64,000 nt of DNA, taken from the NCBI RefSeq assembly GCF_945957355.1, contig NZ_CAMFKM010000001.1, positions 62,001-126,000 of the forward strand. Reading direction: 5' to 3'. The notes under the pieces are model-generated. The model was given only the letters and a program-made list of their open reading frames with translations. It was not told the origin of the DNA and did not search any database. A program made the position numbers and the translations under genes. Each line of letters opens with the position of its first letter. Position 1 is the first letter of the stretch. Origin of the DNA: an uncultured Reyranella sp. (GTDB lineage Bacteria; Pseudomonadota; Alphaproteobacteria; Reyranellales; Reyranellaceae). Shown here piece by piece: positions 54,133 to 62,326 of the stretch.

Positions 54133-54684
54133 GTGCGATGGCATCCGGATGAGGACACATTGACCGTGCAATCTGGAACATTGCCGCATCGAGCCACTTG
54201 GACTGGCGTTGCTTTTGCCATCGCTCTCGGGATCGACTTCGTCACCAAATGGCTGATTGTCAACTTTGTGATGGTGCCGCCGCGCACAATCGAGATCGCA
54301 CCATTTTTCAATCTTTCTCTCGGCTTCAACACCGGCGTCGCCTTCGGGATGTTTCGCGAGCTTTTCTTTGAGCGTCCGCTCCTGCTAGCCGGAATCAGTG
54401 CGGTCATAGTGACAGGATTAATGGTCTGGGCCATCCGAGCCGAAAAACGCCTTGAGACTATCAGTGCCGGCCTGATCGCCGGCGGCGCCGCCGGCAATGT
54501 GGTTGATCGACTGCGTCAGGGCGCGGTGACCGATTTCCTCGATTTCCATGTCGGCGATTGGCATTGGCCGGCCTTCAATATGGCGGACGTACTGATCGTC
54601 ACGGGCGCCACCCTGTTGATGACTGCCTCCCTCTGGCGAACGAGATCCATTAAGGAGGGCCTTGATCGAGCAGGGACCCGCTGA
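54133..54684 (+). CDS. lspA: Signal peptidase II (LspA/PbrC-like)
   Basis: The frame starts with a GTG at 54133; 183 residues. Four membrane helices and both catalytic boxes are present: GGAAGNVVDRL and DFLDFHVGDWHWPAFNMADVLI, with the Asp pair. LspA cuts lipoprotein signals. Copies next to Pb/Cd ATPases (PbrC in Cupriavidus) are a standard part of lead-resistance operons. The N-terminal 20 residues are longer than in housekeeping LspA. It is 64 nt after the ATPase and probably in its transcript. Confidence 0.87.
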   Translation: MRWHPDEDTLTVQSGTLPHRATWTGVAFAIALGIDFVTKWLIVNFVMVPPRTIEIAPFFNLSLGFNTGVAFGMFRELFFERPLLLAGISAVIVTGLMVWAIRAEKRLETISAGLIAGGAAGNVVDRLRQGAVTDFLDFHVGDWHWPAFNMADVLIVTGATLLMTASLWRTRSIKEGLDRAGTR

Positions 54685-54702
54685 ATGAGACGATGAGGGT
54701 CC

Positions 54703-54882
54703 GATGACCTGGACAGCTTCCTGCCTCAAGGCGGCACTCCCTTTCTGCCGCCTCAACCCGCGCCAATCCCGCAGGGCAATCGAGGCGGCGACTATGACGA
54801 GCGCGGCTACGATCGTCGCGATGATTGTGCTGATCGCGGGCGTCGGCGCCGCCGCGGCTCCCTCGGAGACGCGTTCGACTGA
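54703..54882 (+). pseudogene. Remnant of a TFIIB-type zinc-ribbon protein (C-terminus)
   Basis: A 59-codon frame without a start reads DDLDSFLPQGGTPFLPPQPA and ends with a basic stretch RRRRRGSLGDAFD. C-termini like this (Asp/Arg-rich, then G-S-x-G-x-x-FD) are typical of small zf-TFIIB proteins; the zinc ribbon part is missing. An overlapping frame (54704-54898) has a membrane-like end and is the alternative. Low certainty. Confidence 0.35.
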
Positions 54883-55137
54883 CAATAGGAGCGGATAACG
54901 CGGCTGTCGGGCGCGTCATCGCGCGGTGCCAATTCGTCGAATTGACTCCGGCGATTGGCACTGGCTTGGCCTTTGTCGGGTCACGAGACGCTCCACAAAA
55001 TTGCTTGTCTCCCGAGAGGTTTCGCGGTCAGGACATCGCGAGAGAATCAAAGGTTGTTGTCGCGGCCATTGTCCTTGCTTTGCATGTCACAAGCATACAT
55101 CCTGTAGAAACTACAGAAACAGGCGAGGTGGCCGGCA
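54883..55137. promoter_or_regulatory. Region before merR with MerR-type dyad 3
   Basis: 255 nt. The dyad CTGTAGAAACTACAG lies at 55102-55116. On the minus strand CTGTTT, a 19-nt spacer and TATGCT surround it; on the plus strand the promoter elements are poor. It probably serves merR autoregulation. The rest shows no gene. Confidence 0.55.
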
Positions 55138-55533
55138 ATGATGTCCATCGGCACGCTTTCGAAGCAAAGTGGCGTCCACATTGAAACCATTCGCTACTAC
55201 GAGCGCGCCGGCGTATTGCCGAAGGCACGCCGCGCGCCCAACGGCCGCCGCATATACGGCAACGAAGATGCTGGCCGACTGGCCTTCATCCGTCACGCGC
55301 GCGAATTGGGGTTTGAACTGGTTTCCGTACGGGCTCTGCTTGCCCTGCAAGAGAAGCCCGAACTGTCCTGCAAGGCGGCATCGGACCTGGCTTCGGCCCA
55401 GCTTTCAGCTGTCGAGAGCCGGCTGAGCCGCCTCACCGTGCTGCGTGATGAACTAAGACGCATGGTGCGTGCCTGCAAGAATGGCCGCGTTGTTGATTGC
55501 CGCGTGATCGATGCGCTCACCAACATGCGCTGA
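55138..55533 (+). CDS. MerR-family Pb/Cd-type sensor (CadR/PbrR-like)
   Basis: 131 residues; starts at ATG-ATG. The winged helix is clear (IGTLSKQSGVHIETIRYYER), followed by the dimer helix and a metal part with Cys78, Cys113 and Cys121 (SCKAAS, ACKNGRVVDCRV). Three Cys in this spacing fit CadR/PbrR (Cd or Pb) better than copper CueR. It should bind the CTGTAG-N3-CTACAG dyads found at four places nearby and activate the metal-export genes. Confidence 0.85.
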   Translation: MMSIGTLSKQSGVHIETIRYYERAGVLPKARRAPNGRRIYGNEDAGRLAFIRHARELGFELVSVRALLALQEKPELSCKAASDLASAQLSAVESRLSRLTVLRDELRRMVRACKNGRVVDCRVIDALTNMR

Positions 55534-55549
55534 TGCTCGGTCGGCTGCC

Positions 55550-56923
55550 TCAGTTCTCAGCTGGTGGCGGAGCCAGCTCTATATTGATCGTTGCCGGGTC
55601 GGCAGCTGGTGCCGGAGTCCGCGTCACGATTTGCGGTACCGCAATAAGGAGCCCAACCATCAAGATCTGCAGAGCCAGAAACGGCACGGCTCCCCAATAG
55701 ATCTGCGACGTAGAAACGGAGGACGGCGTTACGCTTCGAAGATTGTAGAGAGCGATTCCAAAGGGCGGATGCATGAAAGACGTCTGAAGGTTGACGGCGA
55801 GCAGCACCGTGAACCACACCATGTCGATGCCGAGATGGCGCGCGATCGGCGCGATCAGCGGCAGCACGATGAAAGCGATTTCGAAGAAATCCAAAAAGAA
55901 CGCCAGGAAGAAAATCGCCACGTTGATGAATACGATGAAGCCCACTTGGCCTGCGGGCAGAAACGTGAAGAGAGATTCGATCCAAAGATGGCCTTCAAGG
56001 CCACGGAACACCAACATGAAGAAGGATGCTCCGAGCAATAGAAAGATGATACCGGAACACAATATGCCGGTCACATCCATTGCTTGGCGAAGGTTGCGCC
56101 CGGTCAACTTTCGCGTTGCCAACGCCAGCAGCACTACGGCGACGACCCCAATGGCTCCGCCCTCGGTCGGCGTCGCTACACCGAAATAGATTGCTGCCAG
56201 CACGGCAGACACTATACCCAACGGCAGTACGGCCGCGCGCACAACCTCAAGGACTATCTGCGACCGTGGCGCAACATACCTGCCCAATGTGGAAGGAGCG
56301 CGCTCGGGCGACAGGCGCGTGACGAGGAAGATGTACGACAGATACAAAGCGACAAGGAGTGCCGCCGGCAAGAGCGCGCCTCGATAGATCTCGAGAAGAG
56401 ACACTTCGAGCTGCTCTGCTAGAATGATGAGAACGAGGCTTGGCGGAATGACCTGAGCAAGCGTGCCGGCCGCGGCTACCACCCCAGTGGCAAGTTTCGG
56501 ATCGTATCTTGCGCGCAGCATCACGGGCAGCGATATGAGCCCGATGGCAACCACCGACGCTGAAACGAATCCGGTGATCGCAGAGAGGGCTGCTCCAACA
56601 ACAATGGTTGTGTACGCCAACCCGCCGGAAAGACGCCCGAATAAGCGATTCAGGGCTGTGAACATTTCCTCGGCGATCCCGGTGCGCTCCAGCAGCATTC
56701 CCATAAAAATCAGCAGCGGCAGCGCCAGCAGGTTGTCGTTGTTGAACGTCCCTTGAATGCGGAAAAGCATATTGTTCAAGAAGGTAACGTTGAAGTGGCC
56801 CGTCGTGACGCCGATGGCGCCGAATGCGCCAGCGACCGCCGCCAGGGAGAAGGCAACCGGAAACCCGGCGAAGAGTACCAACACCAGGCAGAGGAACATC
56901 GCCGGCGCAAAGATTTCCGTCAT
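55550..56923 (-). CDS. dctM: TRAP transporter large permease (DctM-like)
   Basis: 457 residues with about twelve hydrophobic segments. The N-terminal MFLCLVLVLFAGFPVAFSLA and the core LPLLIFMGMLLERTGIAEEM are typical of DctM subunits, which use sodium to import solutes captured by a periplasmic binding protein. The gene starts 1 nt after the small-subunit gene. No binding-protein gene (DctP/TAXI) is in the neighbourhood. The C-terminal tail is Pro/Ala-rich. Confidence 0.88.
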   Translation of the reverse strand: MTEIFAPAMFLCLVLVLFAGFPVAFSLAAVAGAFGAIGVTTGHFNVTFLNNMLFRIQGTFNNDNLLALPLLIFMGMLLERTGIAEEMFTALNRLFGRLSGGLAYTTIVVGAALSAITGFVSASVVAIGLISLPVMLRARYDPKLATGVVAAAGTLAQVIPPSLVLIILAEQLEVSLLEIYRGALLPAALLVALYLSYIFLVTRLSPERAPSTLGRYVAPRSQIVLEVVRAAVLPLGIVSAVLAAIYFGVATPTEGGAIGVVAVVLLALATRKLTGRNLRQAMDVTGILCSGIIFLLLGASFFMLVFRGLEGHLWIESLFTFLPAGQVGFIVFINVAIFFLAFFLDFFEIAFIVLPLIAPIARHLGIDMVWFTVLLAVNLQTSFMHPPFGIALYNLRSVTPSSVSTSQIYWGAVPFLALQILMVGLLIAVPQIVTRTPAPAADPATINIELAPPPAEN

Positions 56924-56924
56924 C

Positions 56925-57479
56925 TCAGCGGTCCTCGATCAGTCTGCGCCGGTGCATCGGTCGCGGAAGAACGCCCCTGAGACACGCAACGCAGCGGATG
57001 GCTTCGGCGATGCCTTGCAGAGCGAGCAGAAGAAATCCAGCCGGGATGAAGCCCTTTATGATCCATGCAGGAATGTGACTGGTACTTTCCCGCGTCGCCC
57101 GGCTTTCACCCGAAAGAAAGGCGATGACGAACTGCGGCAGGCTCACCCATACGAGGGCTGCGCATACCGGCAGAAGAACGAGGCAAATTCCAATGAGATC
57201 CAGCCAGGCAAGGCCCCGTTCGCCCAGCCGGCCGGCCAGGATGTCGATCCGCACGTGCTCGTCTCGTTGAAAGGTATAAGCAGCCATCAGCAAGACCACG
57301 GCGGCGAAAAATTGCCATTGGAGATCGAACGCCGACGCCCACGCCAGAGAGAAGAATTTGCGGCTCAGAGCGTTTGCCGTGATGAGGACGGCGTTCGCGA
57401 GCAATCCCCAACGTACGAACTGAGAGACGGTTCTATTTAGACCGTCGATTGCGTGCGCCAGGCGTAGCAACACACGCAT
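56925..57479 (-). CDS. dctQ: TRAP transporter small permease (DctQ-like)
   Basis: I chose the ATG at 57479 (MRVLLRLAHAIDGLNRTVSQ); the frame extends to 57668 but the extra part is not family-like. 184 residues with four membrane helices and the typical DEHVRIDILAGRL loop. It pairs with DctM. A MerR-type dyad lies upstream at 57553-57583 facing this gene, so the operon may belong to the metal regulon. Confidence 0.83.
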   Translation of the reverse strand: MRVLLRLAHAIDGLNRTVSQFVRWGLLANAVLITANALSRKFFSLAWASAFDLQWQFFAAVVLLMAAYTFQRDEHVRIDILAGRLGERGLAWLDLIGICLVLLPVCAALVWVSLPQFVIAFLSGESRATRESTSHIPAWIIKGFIPAGFLLLALQGIAEAIRCVACLRGVLPRPMHRRRLIEDR

Positions 57480-57552
57480 TTTCAGCGGCTCCGTTTCAGG
57501 TCGCAAAGGTCGTGCCCGCAGGGAGATCGCTGCCGCCGGCACATGCAAGCGC

Positions 57553-57583
57553 ATGGTGCACCCTGTAGCCACTAAAGGATCAA
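57553..57583 (-). promoter_or_regulatory. MerR-type operator 4, facing the TRAP operon
   Basis: On the minus strand TTGATC, then CTTTAGTGGCTACAG and a 19-nt spacer to CACCAT. It is nearly the same as operator 1 but has one changed base in the left arm and a weak -10. It lies 74 nt before the DctQ ATG. Confidence 0.5.
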
Positions 57584-57775
57584 GAAGGAAAGTATCCTCG
57601 GTGCTTGCACCGCGTTTTCCCTGGCGCTGCACTTCTGAAGCGCGGAGCGTGTCCACGCCACGAATCACAACGCCACCGATCTGCTGGCAACGTCAATGCA
57701 CGAGGCTCAAAAGACGAATGTGCAGCGACAATCAGAGCGCTTTGGCACCTTCTGATCGCAAAATAATGTGCCGCT

Positions 57776-57890
57776 TCAGCCCTCTGAATCCGTGCGCTGC
57801 GCGGAAGCGAGACGCTGATTGTTCCAGAAGCCAATCAGGAGCAAGGCGGTCATCGCGACCTGCGCTGGAGTATCCTGGAAGTAGACCATC
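57776..57890 (-). pseudogene. C-terminal remnant of a second FTR1 gene
   Basis: The minus strand reads VYFQDTPAQVAMTALLLIGF, then WNNQR and a TGA at 57776-57778. This matches the last helix of the neighbouring FTR1 protein (AQVATAAILLIGFWRNERR). Only about 35 codons remain, directly upstream of and divergent from the intact gene. The frame runs on upstream antisense to the intact gene but is not FTR1-like there. Confidence 0.65.
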
Positions 57891-57943
57891 GGTCGACGAC
57901 GATCGTTCAATCCGCTATTCTTTGAAAGTAAGTCGCATTGGCG

Positions 57944-59872
57944 ATGAAGTGGCGGGCTATGACAATTCGGGCGTTGGCGTTCTGTTTCCTGCTGTCCCTC
58001 CAGTTGATCTCCGGAGTCGCAGTCCGCGCGGACACGGATTCGGTTCTGACCATATGGCGGCTGCTCGACTATGTCGCGGTCGACTACCGCGAGGCCGTCC
58101 GCGATGGCGAGGTCATCAATGCGGACGAGTACGCCGAGATGGTTGAATTTGCGAGTACGGCGAAAGGCAAGCTGGATGCCTTGCCATCGTCCGGCGAGAA
58201 GGGAGCTCTCCTGAAACAGGCCGCCGACCTCCAGGCCGCGATTGAGCGGAAGGCGGCGCCAGAGGTTGTTGCCACCTTGTCGCGATCGTTTGCCGCGGAC
58301 CTGGTCAAAGCCTACCCGGTCCCGCTGGCCCCGACCGTGGTACCTGAGTTCCAGCGCGGGAAGGCACTCTACGCCGAGCATTGTGCGAGTTGCCATGGCG
58401 TAAGCGGCAACGGCAAAGGGCCGGCCTCGGAAGGCCTGAACCCGCCTCCCATCGCCTTCACCGACAAAGAGCGTGCCGGGGAGCGCAGCATCTTCGCGCT
58501 CTACCAGGTAATCGGCCAGGGAATCGACGGGACAAGCATGGCAAGCTTCGCGCATCTGCCGTCCCAGGACCGATGGGCTCTCGCCTTTTATGTGGGTTCG
58601 CTTGCCTATCCCACCGAGGATGCGGCCAGGGGCGAACAGCTGTGGAAAGCGGACCCAGGCCTGCGTAGCCGCACCACGCTGGCGAGCTTGGTCGGCGACA
58701 GGCCGGTCACGCTCGCGGCTACGCTCGGCGAAGACACGGCCAACAGGCTCACCGCTTATCTGCGGCGCAATCCCGATGCCGTAGTTCAGACGTCGAACGC
58801 CTCGCTCGCCTTGGCACGCTCGCGACTGTCCGAAGCAGTTCTGGCCTATGAGAAGGGCAATCGCGCGGCGGCTACGGATCTGGCTTTGTCGGCTTATCTC
58901 GACGGCTTCGAACCGGTCGAGAAATTGCTGGCAGTCCACGATGGCGCATTGATGCGGCGTATCGAAGCCGCGATGGGCGAGCTTCGATCCACCCTTCAGC
59001 GCGGCGAGGCGGTGGAAGACATCCGCAGCCAGGTCAGGGTGCTGGATGGATTGTTCAGCGACGCCGAGGCCGCGCTCGATCCTCGGCAAGCGACGGCGGC
59101 GTCCAGTTTCTTCGGCGCGTTCACCGTGCTGCTTCGCGAAGCGCTTGAAGCAATGCTGATCGTGATCGTGATGCTCACGCTTCTGCGCAAGACCGACCGG
59201 CGCGACGCCGAGCCCTACCTGCATTTCGGCTGGATTTCCGCGCTGGCCGCCGGCGCGCTTACCTGGGTAGCGGCGACCTACTTGATCGCGATCAGCGGTG
59301 CACACCGTGAAGTGACCGAGGGACTGGGTTCGCTGTTCGCAGCGGTCATCCTGCTCTGGGTCGGTATATGGATGCATGGTAAGAGCCAAGCGGATACGTG
59401 GCAGCGCTACATTCGCGACAAGCTCGGCCACGCCCTTTCGCGGCAGTCCGCCTGGGGGCTGTTCGGACTAACGTTCATTGTGGTGTACCGCGAAGTGTTC
59501 GAGACGATCCTGTTCTACGCCGCCATCTGGAACGGGGGGAACTCTAGCGCGGTCATCGCCGGCGCTGCGGCAGCGGTCGCCGTCTTGATAGTCATTGCCT
59601 GGGCCCTGCTGCGCTTCGGTCGTACTCTGCCGGTGGGCAAGTTCTTTGCGTACAGCTCGGCGCTGCTCGCCGTCCTCTGCGTCGTGCTGGTCGGCAAAGG
59701 CGTGGCCGCCCTCCAGGAGGCCGGATGGCTGCCTGTTACGCCTGTCGCCGCGTTCATCCGCCTGGAAGTCGTCGGACTCTATCCAACCGTGCAAGGTATT
59801 TCGGCGCAGGTCGCGACGGCGGCGATACTGCTGATCGGCTTCTGGCGCAACGAGCGCCGTCGTGTCGCGTGA
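57944..59872 (+). CDS. Cytochrome c-FTR1 fusion, PbrT-like metal permease
   Basis: The start is one of TTG 57938, ATG 57944 or ATG 57959; about 640 residues. A signal peptide leads to a periplasmic part with the heme motif CASCH (147-151) and a later Met, then a C-terminal FTR1 permease with REALE (398-402) and REVFE (516-520), the two Arg-Glu-x-x-Glu motifs for metal. PbrT of Cupriavidus, a lead uptake protein, has the same layout, so Pb(II) or Fe import is likely. It stands alone on the plus strand after the divergent FTR1 remnant. Confidence 0.85.
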   Translation: MKWRAMTIRALAFCFLLSLQLISGVAVRADTDSVLTIWRLLDYVAVDYREAVRDGEVINADEYAEMVEFASTAKGKLDALPSSGEKGALLKQAADLQAAIERKAAPEVVATLSRSFAADLVKAYPVPLAPTVVPEFQRGKALYAEHCASCHGVSGNGKGPASEGLNPPPIAFTDKERAGERSIFALYQVIGQGIDGTSMASFAHLPSQDRWALAFYVGSLAYPTEDAARGEQLWKADPGLRSRTTLASLVGDRPVTLAATLGEDTANRLTAYLRRNPDAVVQTSNASLALARSRLSEAVLAYEKGNRAAATDLALSAYLDGFEPVEKLLAVHDGALMRRIEAAMGELRSTLQRGEAVEDIRSQVRVLDGLFSDAEAALDPRQATAASSFFGAFTVLLREALEAMLIVIVMLTLLRKTDRRDAEPYLHFGWISALAAGALTWVAATYLIAISGAHREVTEGLGSLFAAVILLWVGIWMHGKSQADTWQRYIRDKLGHALSRQSAWGLFGLTFIVVYREVFETILFYAAIWNGGNSSAVIAGAAAAVAVLIVIAWALLRFGRTLPVGKFFAYSSALLAVLCVVLVGKGVAALQEAGWLPVTPVAAFIRLEVVGLYPTVQGISAQVATAAILLIGFWRNERRRVA

Positions 59873-60238
59873 CAGGTCGCGACGATCATCTGGCACACAG
59901 CTCCACCATGACGGCGAAGAGCAGCGTGTCATAGCGCATGTTGCCGTACTCGCTCGAAGCTAGGCGTGACGTGATTTGAATCTACCCCCTAAGCCATTGA
60001 ATTTAGTGAGGCCACACTTGGCAGCCAAAACAAAACCCCAACAACTCGTTGAAGCTTCTGTAGTTCTTCGTCCGATTTGGTTGCGGGGGCGGGATTTGAA
60101 ACTACGATCTCAAGGCAATGAGGCTTCTTTAGCGGCCGATCCGCCCCAATTGCACTCCATAACACGCCGGAGCTAGCGCCAGCATCACAGGCTCTTGGCT
60201 TTGTAACCGTCGAAGACGTAGATCGACAAATCTAGGCG
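59873..60238. other. Non-coding stretch before the excisionase-like gene
   Basis: 366 nt. The only recognisable content is the tRNA-like relic at 60078-60122, listed separately. A half site CTGTAG (60053-60058) has no partner arm. No gene is supported. Confidence 0.4.
60078..60122 (-). other. tRNA 3'-half relic, initiator-Met-like
   Basis: On the minus strand it reads CTCATTGCCTTGAGATCGTA and ends TTTCAAATCCCGCCCCCGCAACCA-like, matching the anticodon arm, T arm and acceptor end of an alphaproteobacterial tRNA-fMet with several changes. The 5' half is absent, so it is not a working gene. It may be an old attachment site. Confidence 0.5.
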
Positions 60239-60628
60239 ATGGGAGCCGTGTCGATGACGTCAAAACAACATCAGCCGGAGCGCGATCAGCGTCACCCTGG
60301 CCGCCGTCTCCCCAGCGAGTGCGCTTCAACACCTTGTCGAGAGATGGAAAAGCCCGCTCGTGCAGCTTGGCCTGATCATTCGATCATGGGAGAAATTTGC
60401 GACGCACTTGCGCGAACCATGAGTAACAAAGGCATCGGCAAGCAGCGTCGTCTCGTCGAATTTAAGGACGGTTGCCGCTATGGAAAATTCGGAAAGACCA
60501 AAGCGTACGAATTGATCGCCCAGCAGCGGATCAGGGCCTATAAAATGGGAGGCAAGACCATGATCGACCTCGACAGCGTGGACGAATTTCACGCTTCGCT
60601 GCCCAGGGTCGAATCAAGAACAAGCTAG
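60239..60628 (+). CDS. AlpA/excisionase-like DNA-binding protein
   Basis: The longest frame starts at 60239 (129 residues); ATGs at 60386 and 60419 are possible and nearer the recognisable part. The C-terminal 60 residues contain KTKAYELIAQQRIRAYKMGG and KTMIDLDSVDEFHASLP, a MerR-like winged helix of the excisionase type. It converges on the integrase gene with a 4-nt overlap. Directionality factors often sit like this, so it is the best candidate for the excisionase. Confidence 0.65.
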   Translation: MGAVSMTSKQHQPERDQRHPGRRLPSECASTPCREMEKPARAAWPDHSIMGEICDALARTMSNKGIGKQRRLVEFKDGCRYGKFGKTKAYELIAQQRIRAYKMGGKTMIDLDSVDEFHASLPRVESRTS

Positions 60629-61920
60629 GCCGCGGACCTGCCTAGCGAGACGGTGAGCCTCCCGTCGCGAAGGCTGTCGAGCCGGTCAGCCCAGTGCTGC
60701 ATCAAACGTACACGCTCGGTCCAATACTCCGCTCGGTTATAGATGCTGCGAATCTTGTTCTTGTCGCCCTTGCCAAGTTGGCGCCGCACCACCTCGTCGC
60801 GTCGCCGCCGCTTCTTTTCCTCCGTGGAATGGGCAAGTTGGGATTCAACGACATCGCCGTCGAACGCACCCTCCTCGTTGAGCAAGGTCGACGCTGTCGA
60901 ACGGAAGCCGTGCGCGCAATGGTCGCCTCCGGGACCGGTATCGTAGCCCATGATCCGTAGAGCCTTGTTGAGCGTGTTGTCAGACATAGGCACATCATCA
61001 TCGTATGAGAACAAGTAGCGGCATCGGCCGCTCAACGGCCGCAGCTTCAAAAGAATAGCGAGCGCCTGGCGGGAAAGAGGCACTTCGTGATCATCGCGCA
61101 TCTTCATCTTCTCGGCGGGAATCAACCATATCCGGTTCGCCTCGTCGAATTCGGTCCATTCCGCTAGCCGAAGCTCGCCCGGCCGCACCATGGTCAAGGC
61201 GATCAGCTTGAGCGCGTAGCGCACTAATCCGCCGTTTTTGGCGTCGTAAACTTCAATGCGGCGCATCAGGTCGCCAACCTCGTCCGGGTCGGTCAGAGCC
61301 GGACGCGGGTTTGCCTTGGGTGCCTTGGTAAGCGCGTGCTTCAAATCGCGGGTGGGATCGCTGCTGCAATACGACGCGCCAATACCAAATTGGAAGACCC
61401 GCGAGGCCGTCGAGCGCAGCCGGCCGACGGTATAGTAGCGGCCGCGGGCTTCGACGCGTCGCATCGCCGTCAGCAAATCGGGAGGCTCGATCTCACACAA
61501 CGGTCGATCGCCGATCTCGCGATTGAGCTGGCCGAGATTCCAACGCTCCCGCTTGATCGTCGCTTTGGCCTTGTTTTCCTTCTCGAGCTTCTTGCTCACC
61601 CATTCCTCGCCGACCGTGCGAAAGGTGTGCTTGTGCTTCTCGTCGTCCTTTCGCTGCGCCTCGCGCACTGCGGCCGGATCCTGCCCCTGGTCTAGCAATT
61701 TCTCTGCGTCGTGCCGCTTCTCGCGGGCGGACTTCAGTCCGACGCCGGGAAAGGTGCCAAAGGACAGGTTCTTGCGTTTGCCGCCGAAACGGTAGCGGTA
61801 GAGCCACAGCCTAGTCCCATTGGGTCGCACCACAACGCTTAGGCCCTGGCCGTCAGCGAGCGTGTACTCCTTGTCGGCCGGCTTGGCATTGCGGATTTTG
61901 GTGTCGCTCAGTTCATCCAT
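60625..61920 (-). CDS. int: P4-type tyrosine integrase
   Basis: The ATG at 61920 (MDELSDTKIRNAKPADKEYT) gives 431 residues. An N-terminal DUF4102-like arm domain leads to a SAM-like core domain and a catalytic domain with Arg in MVRPGELRLAEW, HGFRSTASTLLN (His/Arg) and the Tyr in YNRAEYWTERVRLMQ. Between QLAHSTEE and the Tyr segment is an extra charged stretch of about 20 residues (KKRRRRDEVVRRQLGKGD). It ends at the tRNA-Thr side with 203 nt between, as expected for an element in this tRNA. Confidence 0.9.
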   Translation of the reverse strand: MDELSDTKIRNAKPADKEYTLADGQGLSVVVRPNGTRLWLYRYRFGGKRKNLSFGTFPGVGLKSAREKRHDAEKLLDQGQDPAAVREAQRKDDEKHKHTFRTVGEEWVSKKLEKENKAKATIKRERWNLGQLNREIGDRPLCEIEPPDLLTAMRRVEARGRYYTVGRLRSTASRVFQFGIGASYCSSDPTRDLKHALTKAPKANPRPALTDPDEVGDLMRRIEVYDAKNGGLVRYALKLIALTMVRPGELRLAEWTEFDEANRIWLIPAEKMKMRDDHEVPLSRQALAILLKLRPLSGRCRYLFSYDDDVPMSDNTLNKALRIMGYDTGPGGDHCAHGFRSTASTLLNEEGAFDGDVVESQLAHSTEEKKRRRRDEVVRRQLGKGDKNKIRSIYNRAEYWTERVRLMQHWADRLDSLRDGRLTVSLGRSAA

Positions 61921-62123
61921 GGGAGAGGTCCCTCGTAAACTGCGAGTCGCCAGTGTACCCGGCCCTTCCAGCGTACCTACAGTGTACCCAGAGAAGCCGG
62001 ATTCTTTCGGACGGCCGCGAACGGCGCCGAGCGTCAATATACGCTCAAAGCCTGATTTTACGAGCGTTCTGAGGGGTCGGCGAACGAGCGCGGACGACAA
62101 AGAACTAGTCTGGATGGAAGAAT
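61921..62123. other. Element end (att region) between integrase and tRNA-Thr
   Basis: 203 nt from the integrase start to the tRNA 3' end. It should contain one element boundary at or within the tRNA 3' sequence. No second copy of the tRNA end is found in the window, so the other att site lies outside. Confidence 0.5.
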
Positions 62124-62199
62124 GGTGCCCCGAGACGGAATCGAACCGCCGACCCCATCATTACGAATGACGTGCTCTACCAGCTGAGCTATCGGGGCA
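62124..62199 (-). tRNA. tRNA-Thr (anticodon CGT), integration site
   Basis: 76 nt including an encoded CCA. It begins GCCCCGATAGCTCAGC, has the anticodon CGT (62164-62166) in a normal loop, a T arm with GGTTCGATTCC, and ends GGGGCACCA. The acceptor stem pairs fully. The 3' end faces the integrase. Confidence 0.93.
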
Positions 62200-62326
62200 T
62201 CGGCGGCGGGTTTAAGGGAAAGGGAGCGCGGGCGCAAGGTGGCGTTTTCGGGCGCCCGACCGCTCCTCCCCGCGCTTCGGCCGGAACCGAAGCATGCGGC
62301 GCGCGGGAAGGCTATAGAAGCCCCGC

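Noticed and set aside
57776..59431. 551-codon open frame on the minus strand across the FTR1 gene
   Set aside because: It is antisense to a protein with clear heme and REXXE motifs and has Arg/Gly/His-rich shadow composition. Only its last 35 or so codons resemble a protein (the FTR1 tail).
60053..60067. Fifth MerR dyad at CTGTAG upstream of the excisionase-like gene
   Set aside because: The second arm is missing and no -35/-10 at the right distance is seen.
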